In this document: positions 1-7,802 of the stretch, in pieces | Layout: each line of letters begins with the position of its first letter | Numbering within the stretch: position 1 is the first letter of the stretch | NCBI RefSeq assembly: GCF_002920915.1 | Contig: NZ_PQVF01000003.1 | Location: 62,001 to 126,000, forward strand | Length of the DNA: 64,000 bases | Direction of reading: 5' to 3' | Origin: Solitalea longa | Lineage (GTDB): Bacteria; Bacteroidota; Bacteroidia; Sphingobacteriales; Sphingobacteriaceae | The notes under the pieces: generated by a model | The model's input: only the letters and a program-made list of their open reading frames with translations | What the model was told of the DNA's origin: nothing | Database searches by the model: none | Position numbers and translations under genes: made by a program

Positions 1-1
1 G

Positions 2-481
2 CACGAGGGGAATATCAAAAACATTAAAGCTAAAATTATAGTAGAGGGAGCCAACGGTCCAACTACACCTGATGCTGCAGGCATATTTGTAAAGGCTGGA
101 GGCCTGATAGTACCCGATATGTATGCTAATGCCGGAGGTGTTACGGTTTCCTATTTCGAATGGCTGAAAAATTTGTCTCATGTAGCCTTCGGCCGAATGA
201 ACAAACGGTTTGAAGAAAATGCTGCGCGTAATATGGTGGATATGGTGGAGCGAATCACCGGTCAGTCTATTACTGCCGATCAACGCACAACGATTGTGAA
301 GGGAGCTTCAGAGCTTGAACTGGTAAACTCTGGCTTGGAAGAAACAATGATCAGGGCTTATCATGAAATTCGGGATATTAAACTGGCCGACAAGAAAATT
401 ACCGATTTACGAGTGGCTGCCTTTGTCTGCGCCATTGATCGTGTGGCAGTTTCATATAAAAATTTGGGCATTTTTCCGTAA
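2..481 (+). CDS. gdhA: Glu/Leu/Phe/Val-family dehydrogenase, C-terminal part (probably glutamate dehydrogenase)
   Basis: The reading frame is open from base 2, so the gene starts left of the window and about 160 C-terminal residues are visible. The segment EGANGPTTPDAAGIF followed by YANAGGVTVSYFEW is typical of the NAD(P)-binding domain of glutamate dehydrogenases, which interconvert glutamate and 2-oxoglutarate in the cytoplasm. The last part is the helical C-terminal tail of the family. Coenzyme preference and the N-terminal substrate domain cannot be judged. Leucine or valine dehydrogenase is a less likely alternative. It is followed by a repeat-rich intergenic stretch rather than an operon partner. 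Confidence 0.85.
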   Translation, partial: HEGNIKNIKAKIIVEGANGPTTPDAAGIFVKAGGLIVPDMYANAGGVTVSYFEWLKNLSHVAFGRMNKRFEENAARNMVDMVERITGQSITADQRTTIVKGASELELVNSGLEETMIRAYHEIRDIKLADKKITDLRVAAFVCAIDRVAVSYKNLGIFP

Positions 482-483
482 AA

Positions 484-800
484 ATCGGGTTAACAGTTCG
501 GGTGCGAATTGTAAATTTCGAATTTCGGGTTAAGAATTGCGGGTGGTGAATTTCGAGTTGTGGGTTACGAATTGCGAGTTCTGGTTAGTGTTTTATTAAT
601 GTGTTATTTGATATAGCAGTATTGTTTATCAATAAAACAATAATCCTCAACTCCTAACCCTAAATTCGTAACCCGTAATCCATAATCAATATTTAATACA
701 ATAAAATCTCAACTCGCAACTCGCAATCCGTAACCAATATTTAAAACAATAAACTTCAACTCCCAACCCGAAATTCGCAACCCGTAATCCATACATTAAA
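484..800. repeat. Degenerate word-like intergenic repeat, both orientations
   Basis: The gap between the dehydrogenase gene and ccmE is filled by variants of a short phrase. On the left (about 484-580) it reads like gggttacgaattgcgagtt. On the right (about 643-793) three roughly 50-65 bp units carry the opposite orientation (aactcgcaactcgcaatcc, attcgtaacccgtaatcc). The two halves can pair into a long imperfect hairpin. Units vary in wording and have no constant spacer length. No ORF of convincing coding quality lies here. Confidence 0.8.
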
Positions 801-870
801 TCAATTGTTCATCACTAAAATCTATGTAACAAAATCCGCTAACCAGTCGGTTTTACAAGGCAAAAAAACG

Positions 871-878
871 TATCTTTG
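871..878 (+). promoter_or_regulatory. Candidate promoter -7 box for ccmE
   Basis: TATCTTTG matches the Bacteroidota -7 consensus TAnnTTTG at all defined positions and lies 27 bases before the ccmE ATG. A clear -33 element at the usual spacing is not obvious. Confidence 0.55.
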
Positions 879-905
879 CGCAACTTTATAAATCATTGAT
901 TATTA

Positions 906-1322
906 ATGAAAAAGACGCATATTGTAGGGATTATTATCATTGCCGTTGCCATTGCGATTATTGTATCTACATATGGTAATTCGAGTACTTACGCCACATT
1001 CAGTGAAGCCAAAGAAACAACTAAAGAGCTTCATGTGGTGAGTCACCTGGTAAAAACCAAACCTCAGCATTACGATCCGATTAAAGATGCTAATTATTTC
1101 AGCTTCTATGCTATTGATAATAAGGGTGTTGAGTGTAAAGTGGTGTTCTTTGGAACTAAACCTCAGGATTTTGAAAAATCAGAGCAAATTGTACTTACCG
1201 GGGGAATGGTTGGTGACGAATTTCATGCTTCAAAAATTTTAATGAAATGCCCTTCAAAATATACGGATCAGCAAGCCGACATGAAGGAATTCTCTTCAGT
1301 AAAAAAATCAACTTCATTATAA
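906..1322 (+). CDS. ccmE: Cytochrome c maturation heme chaperone CcmE, cysteine (CxxxY) variant
   Basis: 138 residues. A single N-terminal membrane anchor (about residues 5-23) is followed by a periplasmic OB-fold domain, as in CcmE. CcmE carries heme covalently from CcmC to the CcmF lyase. In the usual enzyme the heme-binding residue is the His of an HxxxY motif. Here the matching segment near residue 116 is MKCPSKY, so a Cys occupies the His position four residues before the conserved Tyr. Cys-type CcmE proteins are known from some archaea and sulfate reducers. The ccmF gene follows 82 bases downstream, which supports the assignment. The start ATG comes 27 bases after a good promoter box. 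Confidence 0.85.
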   Translation: MKKTHIVGIIIIAVAIAIIVSTYGNSSTYATFSEAKETTKELHVVSHLVKTKPQHYDPIKDANYFSFYAIDNKGVECKVVFFGTKPQDFEKSEQIVLTGGMVGDEFHASKILMKCPSKYTDQQADMKEFSSVKKSTSL

Positions 1323-1404
1323 TTTTAAAATAAACTGTTTTAATAGCCCTGGGTAAATCCAAGAAAGCTATTAACTCTTTTTATATACACTTCTCAGATC
1401 TTAG

Positions 1405-3930
1405 ATGGATATTCAATTCGTAGGAGAACACCTTCTTCCGGGTAAATTAGGCCAGTTTTTTATTGTATTGGCTTTTGGCGCCTCCCTTTTATCAACGGTT
1501 GCTTATTATTTTCAAACGGTAAAAGACAAAAATGATTTGTCATGGCGACAAATTGCTCGTTGGTCGTTCCGCATACAGTCGGTGGCGGTAATCGGAATTA
1601 TTGCTTCGTTGTTCTACATCATCTATAATCACTATTTTGAATATAATTACGCCTGGTCACACTCTTCAAAAACACTTCCGGTTGAATACATGATCTCTTG
1701 TTTTTGGGAAGGTCAGGAAGGTAGTTTCCTTTTATGGGCGTTTTGGCAATTGGTGATCGGTAATATCATTATGCGAACTGCAAAGGATTGGGAAGACAGT
1801 GTAATGACTGTGATCAGCCTTTCTCAGGTTTTCATTCTTTCAATGCTGCTTGGTATTGAAATCTTTGGCCATCGCATTGGCAGCTCGCCTTTTATATTGT
1901 TAAGGGAAGCTATGCAGGATGCTCCGATCTTTAAAGATCCGGAATATCTGGTAAAATATATTACCGACGGAAAAGGCTTAAATCCTTTGCTACAGAACTA
2001 TTGGATGGTTATTCACCCGCCAACACTGTTCTTTGGGTTTGCCTCAATGGTAGCACCGTTTGCTTACGCCATTGCGGGTTTGTGGACAAAACGCATTAAC
2101 GAATGGACGAAACCAGCTATTCCATGGGCTTTAGCCGCTTCAATGGTTTTAGGAGCAGGTATAATTATGGGGGCTTTTTGGGCTTACGAAGCGCTTAACT
2201 TTGGTGGTTTCTGGGCATGGGATCCGGTTGAAAATGCCTCATTGATTCCATGGTTAACGATGATCTCAGCCGTACACGTTCTGATCATTTTCAAAAACAC
2301 AGGCCATTCATATTTTACAGCTTTATTCTTAACGCTTATAAGCTATATCCTTGTTTTATACGCTTCGTTCTTAACTCGTAGCGGTATTTTGGGCGAAACC
2401 TCCGTTCACGCATTTACCGATTTGGGGATGATGGGACAGTTGGTTGCTTACCTGGTTGTCTTTTTAGTGATCAGCGTTATTTTGATTATTGTTCGCTGGA
2501 AGAAAATGCCTTTCACCGAAAAAGAAGAAAACATTTATTCCCGTGAGTTTTGGATGTTCATTGGCGCTTTGGTAATGACATTGTCGTGTTTGCAGGTAAT
2601 TGGTTTTACTTCAGTTCCAGTAATCAATAAAGTATTTGGAACCAATATAGCCCCACCATTAGAACCAGTAGCGTTTTATAACCAATGGCAAATGCCTTTT
2701 GCTATAGTTGTAGCCATCCTTTTGGGTTTCTCTCAATTTATGAAATACAAAAAATCTGATACTGGCAAATTCTGGATCAGCACAGGTGTTTCATTTTTGA
2801 TGAGTATCATAATTACGGCTATCATTTCTTATTTCACTTTATTTAGCGGTTTGAAAACCGTATTTGGAGAAGGATTTAATGGCAGTGAGAATTTTAACTG
2901 GTTGTTTGTCGTGTTGATCTTTGCTGCTGTTTTTGGAGTGTTGGCAAATTTAAATGTGCTGAGTGATGCCATTAAAGGGAAGTATAAGCTAACAGGTTCA
3001 GCTATTGCGCACATCGGTTTTGGTTTAATGCTAATCGGCGCGGTTGTAGCGGCCTCTCAAAATAAAGTTATTTCTATCAATACTTCCGGGTTTGATTACG
3101 GGTCGCAGTTCGATGCTAAAAATAAGCGCGAGAATATTTTGTTGTGGAAAAACGAGCCGATGAAAATAAATAACTACACTGTTACTTATTTGGGCGATTC
3201 AACTAAAGGTGTAAATACCTATTACCGCGTAAATTATAAAGTGATCGAGAACAATCAGGTTAAAGAAAGCTTTGATCTGTATCCTTTAGGCCAGCAGAAT
3301 CCATCAATGGGTTTGGTGGCTTCACCAGATACCCGCCATTATTTAACCCACGATATTTATACCCACGTAAGTTCGGTGCCTAAAAAAGAATCGGCTGATG
3401 AGCATGAATCGCATGAGGGCCATAATGATGATGAAGAGTATGAAAAACCTGTTTCGTATAAGGTAAGTATTGGTGATACTATTTTCTTTGATGAAGGAAA
3501 GGTTATCGTAAAAGGGATCAATCGCAATGCACAATTAAAGGATATTCCGCTTTCGGGCAATGATCTTGCGATTGGCTTAAAGCTTGAAATTGTAGGAAAT
3601 GATGATCACAAGGTTACGGCTATTGAACCTGTCTATCTTATCAAAAATAATTCGGTATTCAGCTTTGCAAAAAAAATGGATGAGTTTGGCTTGAAATTCA
3701 AATTTGTGAATGTTTTACCTGCAGAGCATAAATTTGAAATGGTGATGCTAAAGAAACCTGGCAAACAGAAAGATTACATCATTATGAAAGCCATTGTGTT
3801 TCCCTACATTAATTTTCTGTGGAGCGGAACCATTATTATGGTTATTGGTTTTGCTTTCGCCATTTCACGCCGTATCAAGGAACTAACTTCTTCAAAAGAT
3901 AAAGAAAAGAATGCCCGTCAAGTGGCTTAA
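1405..3930 (+). CDS. ccmF: Cytochrome c heme lyase CcmF (CcsA-like)
   Basis: 841-residue polytopic membrane protein. The tryptophan-rich WWD motif GGFWAWDPVENASLIPW lies at about residues 267-283, and conserved histidines include H203 in MVIHPPTLFFGF and H335 in GETSVHAF. These bind or handle heme in CcmF. The protein would transfer heme from CcmE to apocytochrome c on the periplasmic side. The large soluble region before the last membrane helix contains an unusual His/Asp/Glu-rich loop at about residues 662-682. ccmE lies directly upstream; ccmB and ccmC are not in the window. A strong terminator follows. Confidence 0.92.
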   Translation: MDIQFVGEHLLPGKLGQFFIVLAFGASLLSTVAYYFQTVKDKNDLSWRQIARWSFRIQSVAVIGIIASLFYIIYNHYFEYNYAWSHSSKTLPVEYMISCFWEGQEGSFLLWAFWQLVIGNIIMRTAKDWEDSVMTVISLSQVFILSMLLGIEIFGHRIGSSPFILLREAMQDAPIFKDPEYLVKYITDGKGLNPLLQNYWMVIHPPTLFFGFASMVAPFAYAIAGLWTKRINEWTKPAIPWALAASMVLGAGIIMGAFWAYEALNFGGFWAWDPVENASLIPWLTMISAVHVLIIFKNTGHSYFTALFLTLISYILVLYASFLTRSGILGETSVHAFTDLGMMGQLVAYLVVFLVISVILIIVRWKKMPFTEKEENIYSREFWMFIGALVMTLSCLQVIGFTSVPVINKVFGTNIAPPLEPVAFYNQWQMPFAIVVAILLGFSQFMKYKKSDTGKFWISTGVSFLMSIIITAIISYFTLFSGLKTVFGEGFNGSENFNWLFVVLIFAAVFGVLANLNVLSDAIKGKYKLTGSAIAHIGFGLMLIGAVVAASQNKVISINTSGFDYGSQFDAKNKRENILLWKNEPMKINNYTVTYLGDSTKGVNTYYRVNYKVIENNQVKESFDLYPLGQQNPSMGLVASPDTRHYLTHDIYTHVSSVPKKESADEHESHEGHNDDEEYEKPVSYKVSIGDTIFFDEGKVIVKGINRNAQLKDIPLSGNDLAIGLKLEIVGNDDHKVTAIEPVYLIKNNSVFSFAKKMDEFGLKFKFVNVLPAEHKFEMVMLKKPGKQKDYIIMKAIVFPYINFLWSGTIIMVIGFAFAISRRIKELTSSKDKEKNARQVA

Positions 3931-3949
3931 TTAATATTTAGCGGGACCT

Positions 3950-3992
3950 GAGCGGAGATAATTGTTAAACAGACTTTTATCTCTGCTCTTTT
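3950..3992 (+). terminator. Rho-independent terminator after ccmF
   Basis: A 12-bp stem (GAGCGGAGATAA pairing with TTATCTCTGCTC, one G-U) with a 15-base loop, followed directly by TTTT. It closes the ccmE-ccmF unit. Confidence 0.75.
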
Positions 3993-4031
3993 AATTTTCG
4001 AATTGACCAGCTAAAAACACCTTACCCTCGC

Positions 4032-4799
4032 ATGAAAATAGCATTTATTGGTTCAGGAAATGTGGCTACAAACATTGCTTTTGCTTTAAAAGCTGCAGGC
4101 CATCAAATGGTTCAGGTTTTTAACCATCGTTTACAAGGTGCCCTTGAATTGGCTGAGCAATTAGGGTGCGAGGCAACAGCTACTTTAAGTGAATTAACCC
4201 ATCAAGCAGACTGTTACATTATTTCTGTTAAAGATGATGTTATAGAGGCATTGGCCGGTCAACTTCAATTGAATGATAAGCTGGTTGTGCATACTGCTGG
4301 CAGCGTTTCCATGGAGGTTTTACAAAAAGCTTCTAATTATTATGGGGTTTTATATCCGCTGCAAACCTTTTCCAAACAACGTTTGCTCGATTTTTCAACC
4401 ATTCCTTTTTTTGTTGAAGCGTCTGATGATGAATCACTGGCTACCATTGAACAACTTGCCAAAAGCATTTCCAATGCTGTAACGCGCACTAATTTCGAGC
4501 AACGCAAAATGCTGCATTTGTCAGCTGTTTTTGCCTGTAATTTTGTAAATCATTTGTATGACCTATCCGAAGGCTTATTAAAAGAACACAATCTTAGTTT
4601 CGAGGCGTTGAAACCACTGATTCTTGAAACGGCTCTAAAAGTTCAATCGGTTAATCCGCATGATGGGCAAACTGGTCCGGCACGGAGAAACGATCAGGAG
4701 GTTATGACCAAACATTTACAATTATTGTCAAACAATCAGTCCCTACAATATATTTATCAGTTATTATCCGATAGTATTGTTAAATCTTTTCACAAATAA
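4032..4799 (+). CDS. Rossmann-fold protein with DUF2520 domain
   Basis: 255 residues. The N-terminal segment begins MKIAFIGSGNVATNIA, a dinucleotide-binding GxGxxA loop (G7, G9), and resembles the NADP-binding half of F420-dependent NADP reductases and 6-phosphogluconate/ProC-like dehydrogenases. The C-terminal helical half matches DUF2520. The substrate is unknown. In Bacteroidota this gene is commonly found near kdsC and maf, as here, but fdx and iscX lie between them in this window. Confidence 0.8.
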   Translation: MKIAFIGSGNVATNIAFALKAAGHQMVQVFNHRLQGALELAEQLGCEATATLSELTHQADCYIISVKDDVIEALAGQLQLNDKLVVHTAGSVSMEVLQKASNYYGVLYPLQTFSKQRLLDFSTIPFFVEASDDESLATIEQLAKSISNAVTRTNFEQRKMLHLSAVFACNFVNHLYDLSEGLLKEHNLSFEALKPLILETALKVQSVNPHDGQTGPARRNDQEVMTKHLQLLSNNQSLQYIYQLLSDSIVKSFHK

Positions 4800-4821
4800 C
4801 AGTGCTATGGTTACATTTTTT

Positions 4822-4829
4822 TAATTTTG
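4822..4829 (+). promoter_or_regulatory. Candidate -7 box very close to the fdx start
   Basis: TAATTTTG fully matches TAnnTTTG and ends only 4 bases before the ATG at 4834. If used, the transcript would begin at or beside the start codon, giving a leaderless or near-leaderless mRNA. Confidence 0.45.
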
Positions 4830-4833
4830 GCGT

Positions 4834-5166
4834 ATGAACGTTTATAAAGTAAAATTTAATTTCGAAGAGAAAGGGAAAGAGCCTATTGAGCTTTCAATTG
4901 CAGAAGGCGAGTCGGTTTTAGACGTTGCACTCGATAATAATATTGAACTACAACATAATTGCGGTGGCGTTTGTGGCTGCAGTACTTGCCATTTATATGT
5001 TGTTAATGGCATGGAGAATATTCAGGAAATTTCTGACAAAGAAGAAGACTTTATTGATCGTGCGGTAAATCCACGTATTACTTCCCGTTTAGGTTGCCAG
5101 TGTGTGATAATTGACGGTAATATTGAAGTATTGGTTCCTGACCAGTCAGGTTTTATGGGACATTAA
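4834..5166 (+). CDS. fdx: 2Fe-2S ferredoxin, adrenodoxin/Isc type
   Basis: 110 residues. The cluster ligands fit the adrenodoxin-type pattern: C43, C49 and C52 in CGGVCGCSTCHLYV, and C88 in RLGCQC. Additional cysteines C47 and C90 are present. Ferredoxins of this type donate electrons during Fe-S cluster assembly by the ISC machinery. iscX follows 40 bases downstream, which supports an ISC role. The other isc genes are not adjacent; hscB lies about 39 kb away in the window. Confidence 0.88.
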   Translation: MNVYKVKFNFEEKGKEPIELSIAEGESVLDVALDNNIELQHNCGGVCGCSTCHLYVVNGMENIQEISDKEEDFIDRAVNPRITSRLGCQCVIIDGNIEVLVPDQSGFMGH

Positions 5167-5206
5167 AATCAGATTTTAGTTTTATTAAGTATTAGTTAAA
5201 AATAGC

Positions 5207-5449
5207 ATGAAAGACGAAAAATACGCTTTGCCAATTCACTGGAAAGATTATGAAGATATTGCAATGGGGTTGTACGAAAAGTTTGGCGACGATTTTGACG
5301 AGTCGAAGATCTATCGTATTCGCTTTACTGATCTGATGGAATGGGTTTTATCTATTCCAAATTTCAGCAGTAAACGTGAAGATTGTAATGAGGGCCATTT
5401 GGAGCAAATTCAGAGTGCCTGGGTTTACGAGTGGAGAGATAATCAATAA
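5207..5449 (+). CDS. iscX: Fe-S cluster assembly protein IscX
   Basis: 80 residues, acidic, with the IscX pattern: an N-terminal HWKDYEDIAMGLYEKFGD helix and a central FTDLMEWVLSIPNF segment, then a C-terminal QSAWVYEW. IscX (YfhJ) binds the cysteine desulfurase IscS and frataxin and tunes cluster assembly. It usually ends an isc operon; here it is paired only with fdx. Confidence 0.9.
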   Translation: MKDEKYALPIHWKDYEDIAMGLYEKFGDDFDESKIYRIRFTDLMEWVLSIPNFSSKREDCNEGHLEQIQSAWVYEWRDNQ

Positions 5450-5528
5450 TAAATTTGAGAATTTGATAATTTGAAGATGGGTTAATTCATTTTCAAATTA
5501 TCAAATTAACTGATTTTCAAATTGTATA
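5450..5528. repeat. Short intergenic repeat of the 'aatttgaaaatttg' type
   Basis: Repeated words gagaatttgataatttgaag on the left and ttttcaaattatcaaattaa on the right face each other and can form a hairpin. The same vocabulary recurs at 38413-38546. Confidence 0.6.
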
Positions 5529-6050
5529 ATGAGTTTTCTACCTAAGCTAAAAAATATAACCACCCTTATTTTTGATGTTGATGGAGTTCTTACAGATGGT
5601 TCGGTATTGGTTACCGATGACGGACATCATTTACGAACCTTCAATATTAAAGATGGTTATGCCCTGCAATTAGCTGTTAAAAAAGGCTATAATGTAGTCG
5701 TAATATCAGGTGGAAAATCAGAAGGCGTACGCAAACGTTTAGAAGGTTTGGGTATCAAAGATATCTTTTTAGGTACTGGCAAAAAGATCGAGGTTTTCGA
5801 AAAACTGCTAAAAGATAATGGAATTGATGCGGAGCAGGTTTTGTACATGGGCGATGATATTCCTGATTTTATAGTAATGCAAAAAGTAGGCATTGCCGCT
5901 TGTCCTAATGACGCAGTTGCCGAAATCCAACAAATATCCAATTATATCTCACCAATACCGGGAGGGAAAGGTTGTGCACGAGATGTGATTGAAAAAGTAA
6001 TGAAAGTTCAAGGCAACTGGTCCGACGATCAGCAAGGTTTCGTTTGGTAG
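5529..6050 (+). CDS. kdsC: 3-deoxy-D-manno-octulosonate 8-phosphate phosphatase (HAD family, KdsC-like)
   Basis: 173 residues, the usual length of the cap-less tetrameric KdsC enzymes. HAD motif I is FDVDGVLTDG with nucleophile D16 and D18. Motif IV is YMGDDIPD near residue 107. KdsC removes the 8-phosphate from KDO-8-P, giving KDO for lipopolysaccharide inner core. The related N-acylneuraminate phosphatases cannot be excluded from sequence alone. It forms a compact run with maf, whose likely start lies 47 bases after the kdsC stop. Confidence 0.85.
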   Translation: MSFLPKLKNITTLIFDVDGVLTDGSVLVTDDGHHLRTFNIKDGYALQLAVKKGYNVVVISGGKSEGVRKRLEGLGIKDIFLGTGKKIEVFEKLLKDNGIDAEQVLYMGDDIPDFIVMQKVGIAACPNDAVAEIQQISNYISPIPGGKGCARDVIEKVMKVQGNWSDDQQGFVW

Positions 6051-6097
6051 CAAAACGGAAATTCAGATTTATAATTAAATTCATTTTTATTCATCCA

Positions 6098-6667
6098 ATG
6101 AGATCTTCTTTAAACATAATATTGGCTTCAAAATCGCCACGCAGACAGGAACTGCTTAAACTTATGGGTTTCGATTTTAAAGTAGTTTTAAAAGACGTTG
6201 ATGAATCATTTCCTGAGGGTTTAAAGCCTGAAGAAGTAGCCGTATTTATAGCCGAAAAGAAAGCCAGGGCTTTTGACGATAGCATTACCGATGAAGTGGT
6301 CATCACTTCCGATACGATTGTTTGCATCAATGATCAGATCTTAGGTAAACCGGCAGATAGGGAAGAGGCTATTAAAATGGTAAATATTCTATCGGGTACA
6401 ACTCATGATGTAATTACCGGCGTTTCCATTCTTAGAAATCATCAGATCATTTCGTTTTATGATATTACTAAAGTGAGCTTTGAGAAGCTTAGTTATGAAG
6501 AAACGGCTTTTTACATCGATACTTACCAACCTTATGATAAAGCAGGTGCATACGGAATACAGGAGTGGATAGGGATGAACAAAATATCGCGTATAGAAGG
6601 TTCGTATACGAATGTGATGGGACTACCTACCGAGAAATTATACAAACATTTGATGGCTTTAATCTAG
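6098..6667 (+). CDS. maf: Maf-family nucleoside triphosphate pyrophosphatase
   Basis: Start set at the ATG at 6098, so the protein begins MRSSLNIILASKSPRRQ. An ATG at 6044 in the same frame would add 18 basic residues before the conserved N-terminus and overlap kdsC. The SxSPRRxELL signature, the central SDTIVCINDQILGKP segment and a late YDKAGAYGIQEW are all typical of Maf enzymes. They hydrolyse non-canonical or pyrimidine NTPs, preventing their incorporation, and have been linked to septum formation. Its stop overlaps the end of the convergent Ppx/GppA gene by 4 bases. Confidence 0.9.
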   Translation: MRSSLNIILASKSPRRQELLKLMGFDFKVVLKDVDESFPEGLKPEEVAVFIAEKKARAFDDSITDEVVITSDTIVCINDQILGKPADREEAIKMVNILSGTTHDVITGVSILRNHQIISFYDITKVSFEKLSYEETAFYIDTYQPYDKAGAYGIQEWIGMNKISRIEGSYTNVMGLPTEKLYKHLMALI

Positions 6668-7599
6668 CAGGTTTTAACTTCCCTGGCCATCTCTGAGATT
6701 ACCCCTTCTTTTAAGGCATAAGTGGATAAATGCATTCTCGAAGCGTTTAATCTCCTTCTAACATAATTAGTTAGAATAGCAGCTACCACAATCATGTCAA
6801 CACGCATGGAAATAATGCCTGGAGTTTGCAAACGCTGTTTGTGGGTAGAATGGATCAGTTGCTCATAAATCGCCTCAAATTCACTCATATTAAACTCATA
6901 AGTGGTGAGTTCGTCAATCAATTCAGGAGTATGAAAACGATGTCCGATCATATCGGCAAAGGTTTCAAAAGAACCTGCAGAACCAATGATCTGGTCTATT
7001 TTAATTGCCTCGGCCGCTGAGAATAAGTTGGCCAGTGTTTCTTCGAAATAAGCTTCCATCTCTATAATTTCTTCTCTTGTGATAGGGTCACTTAAATGAA
7101 ATTTTTGGATAAGCCGGGAAGCGCCAATTTCAAAACTTTGTTTCCAAAACATTTGCTGATCATCACAAATAATAAATTCTACACTTCCCCCGCCAATATC
7201 AATTATCAGTGATTTGTGGTTATGAAGTTCTATCGCTTCTTTTACGCCCAAATAGATAAACTCAGCTTCTCTGTCGCCATCAATAATTTCAACCTCGTAG
7301 CCTGTTATTTCTTTAACTTTTAGGGCGAAATCATTTCCATTTTTAGCATTGCGGAGTGCAGAAGTGCCAATAATCTTTAAAGCCTCAACCTGATAGTCGA
7401 TGATTTTCTCTTCAAAATGCTTTACCGCTTTTATTCCTCTTTCAAAAGCAGAGTCAATGATCACTCGTTTATTAATGCCCCCTTCGCCTAATTTAACCGC
7501 AATGTTCTCCTTATACACTTCAGCCATAAAGCCGTTTTTTAGTTCAGCTATTAAAAGATGAAAAGTATTAGTTCCCATATCGATTACGGCAAGTCTCAT
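6664..7599 (-). CDS. Ppx/GppA-family exopolyphosphatase
   Basis: 311 residues. The ASKHA-fold phosphate loops are visible: DMGTNTFHLLIAE at residues 7-19 and the second loop IDIGGGSVEFII near residue 137. The length fits the short form without the C-terminal HD-like domain. Members hydrolyse polyphosphate or convert pppGpp to ppGpp; the sequence does not tell which. Transcribed alone from a promoter box about 45 bases upstream of the ATG. Confidence 0.85.
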   Translation of the reverse strand: MRLAVIDMGTNTFHLLIAELKNGFMAEVYKENIAVKLGEGGINKRVIIDSAFERGIKAVKHFEEKIIDYQVEALKIIGTSALRNAKNGNDFALKVKEITGYEVEIIDGDREAEFIYLGVKEAIELHNHKSLIIDIGGGSVEFIICDDQQMFWKQSFEIGASRLIQKFHLSDPITREEIIEMEAYFEETLANLFSAAEAIKIDQIIGSAGSFETFADMIGHRFHTPELIDELTTYEFNMSEFEAIYEQLIHSTHKQRLQTPGIISMRVDMIVVAAILTNYVRRRLNASRMHLSTYALKEGVISEMAREVKTC

Positions 7600-7643
7600 T
7601 GAAAGTAAGCTATTGATGGTGATTAATGGTTTTTACGGTTGAA

Positions 7644-7651
7644 CAAAGATA
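7644..7651 (-). promoter_or_regulatory. Candidate promoter -7 box for the Ppx/GppA gene
   Basis: On the minus strand the sequence reads TATCTTTG, a full match to TAnnTTTG, 44 bases before the ATG of the downstream gene. Confidence 0.5.
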
Positions 7652-7721
7652 AGTAACAAGAAACGCTATTTTATGTTCTCTGCAGATTTTATTGGCAAAT
7701 AGTTATATCAATTAAATTCTA

Positions 7722-7764
7722 ATAAAAATAAAAAAGCCATTCGTTTTTAAATTCCGAATGGCTT
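7722..7764 (-). terminator. Terminator of the ABC exporter operon
   Basis: A 10-bp perfect stem (AAGCCATTCG/CGAATGGCTT) whose minus-strand product is followed by a T-rich run (TTTTATTTTTATT). It lies 39 bases past the permease stop. Confidence 0.85.
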
Positions 7765-7802
7765 GATAGTGCTTTGTAATTATTGATTTTTAAGCTTCTT
7801 CC

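Noticed and set aside
484-800. Possible CRISPR array
   Set aside because: Repeats vary in wording and length, spacers are not of constant size, both orientations occur, and no cas genes are near.
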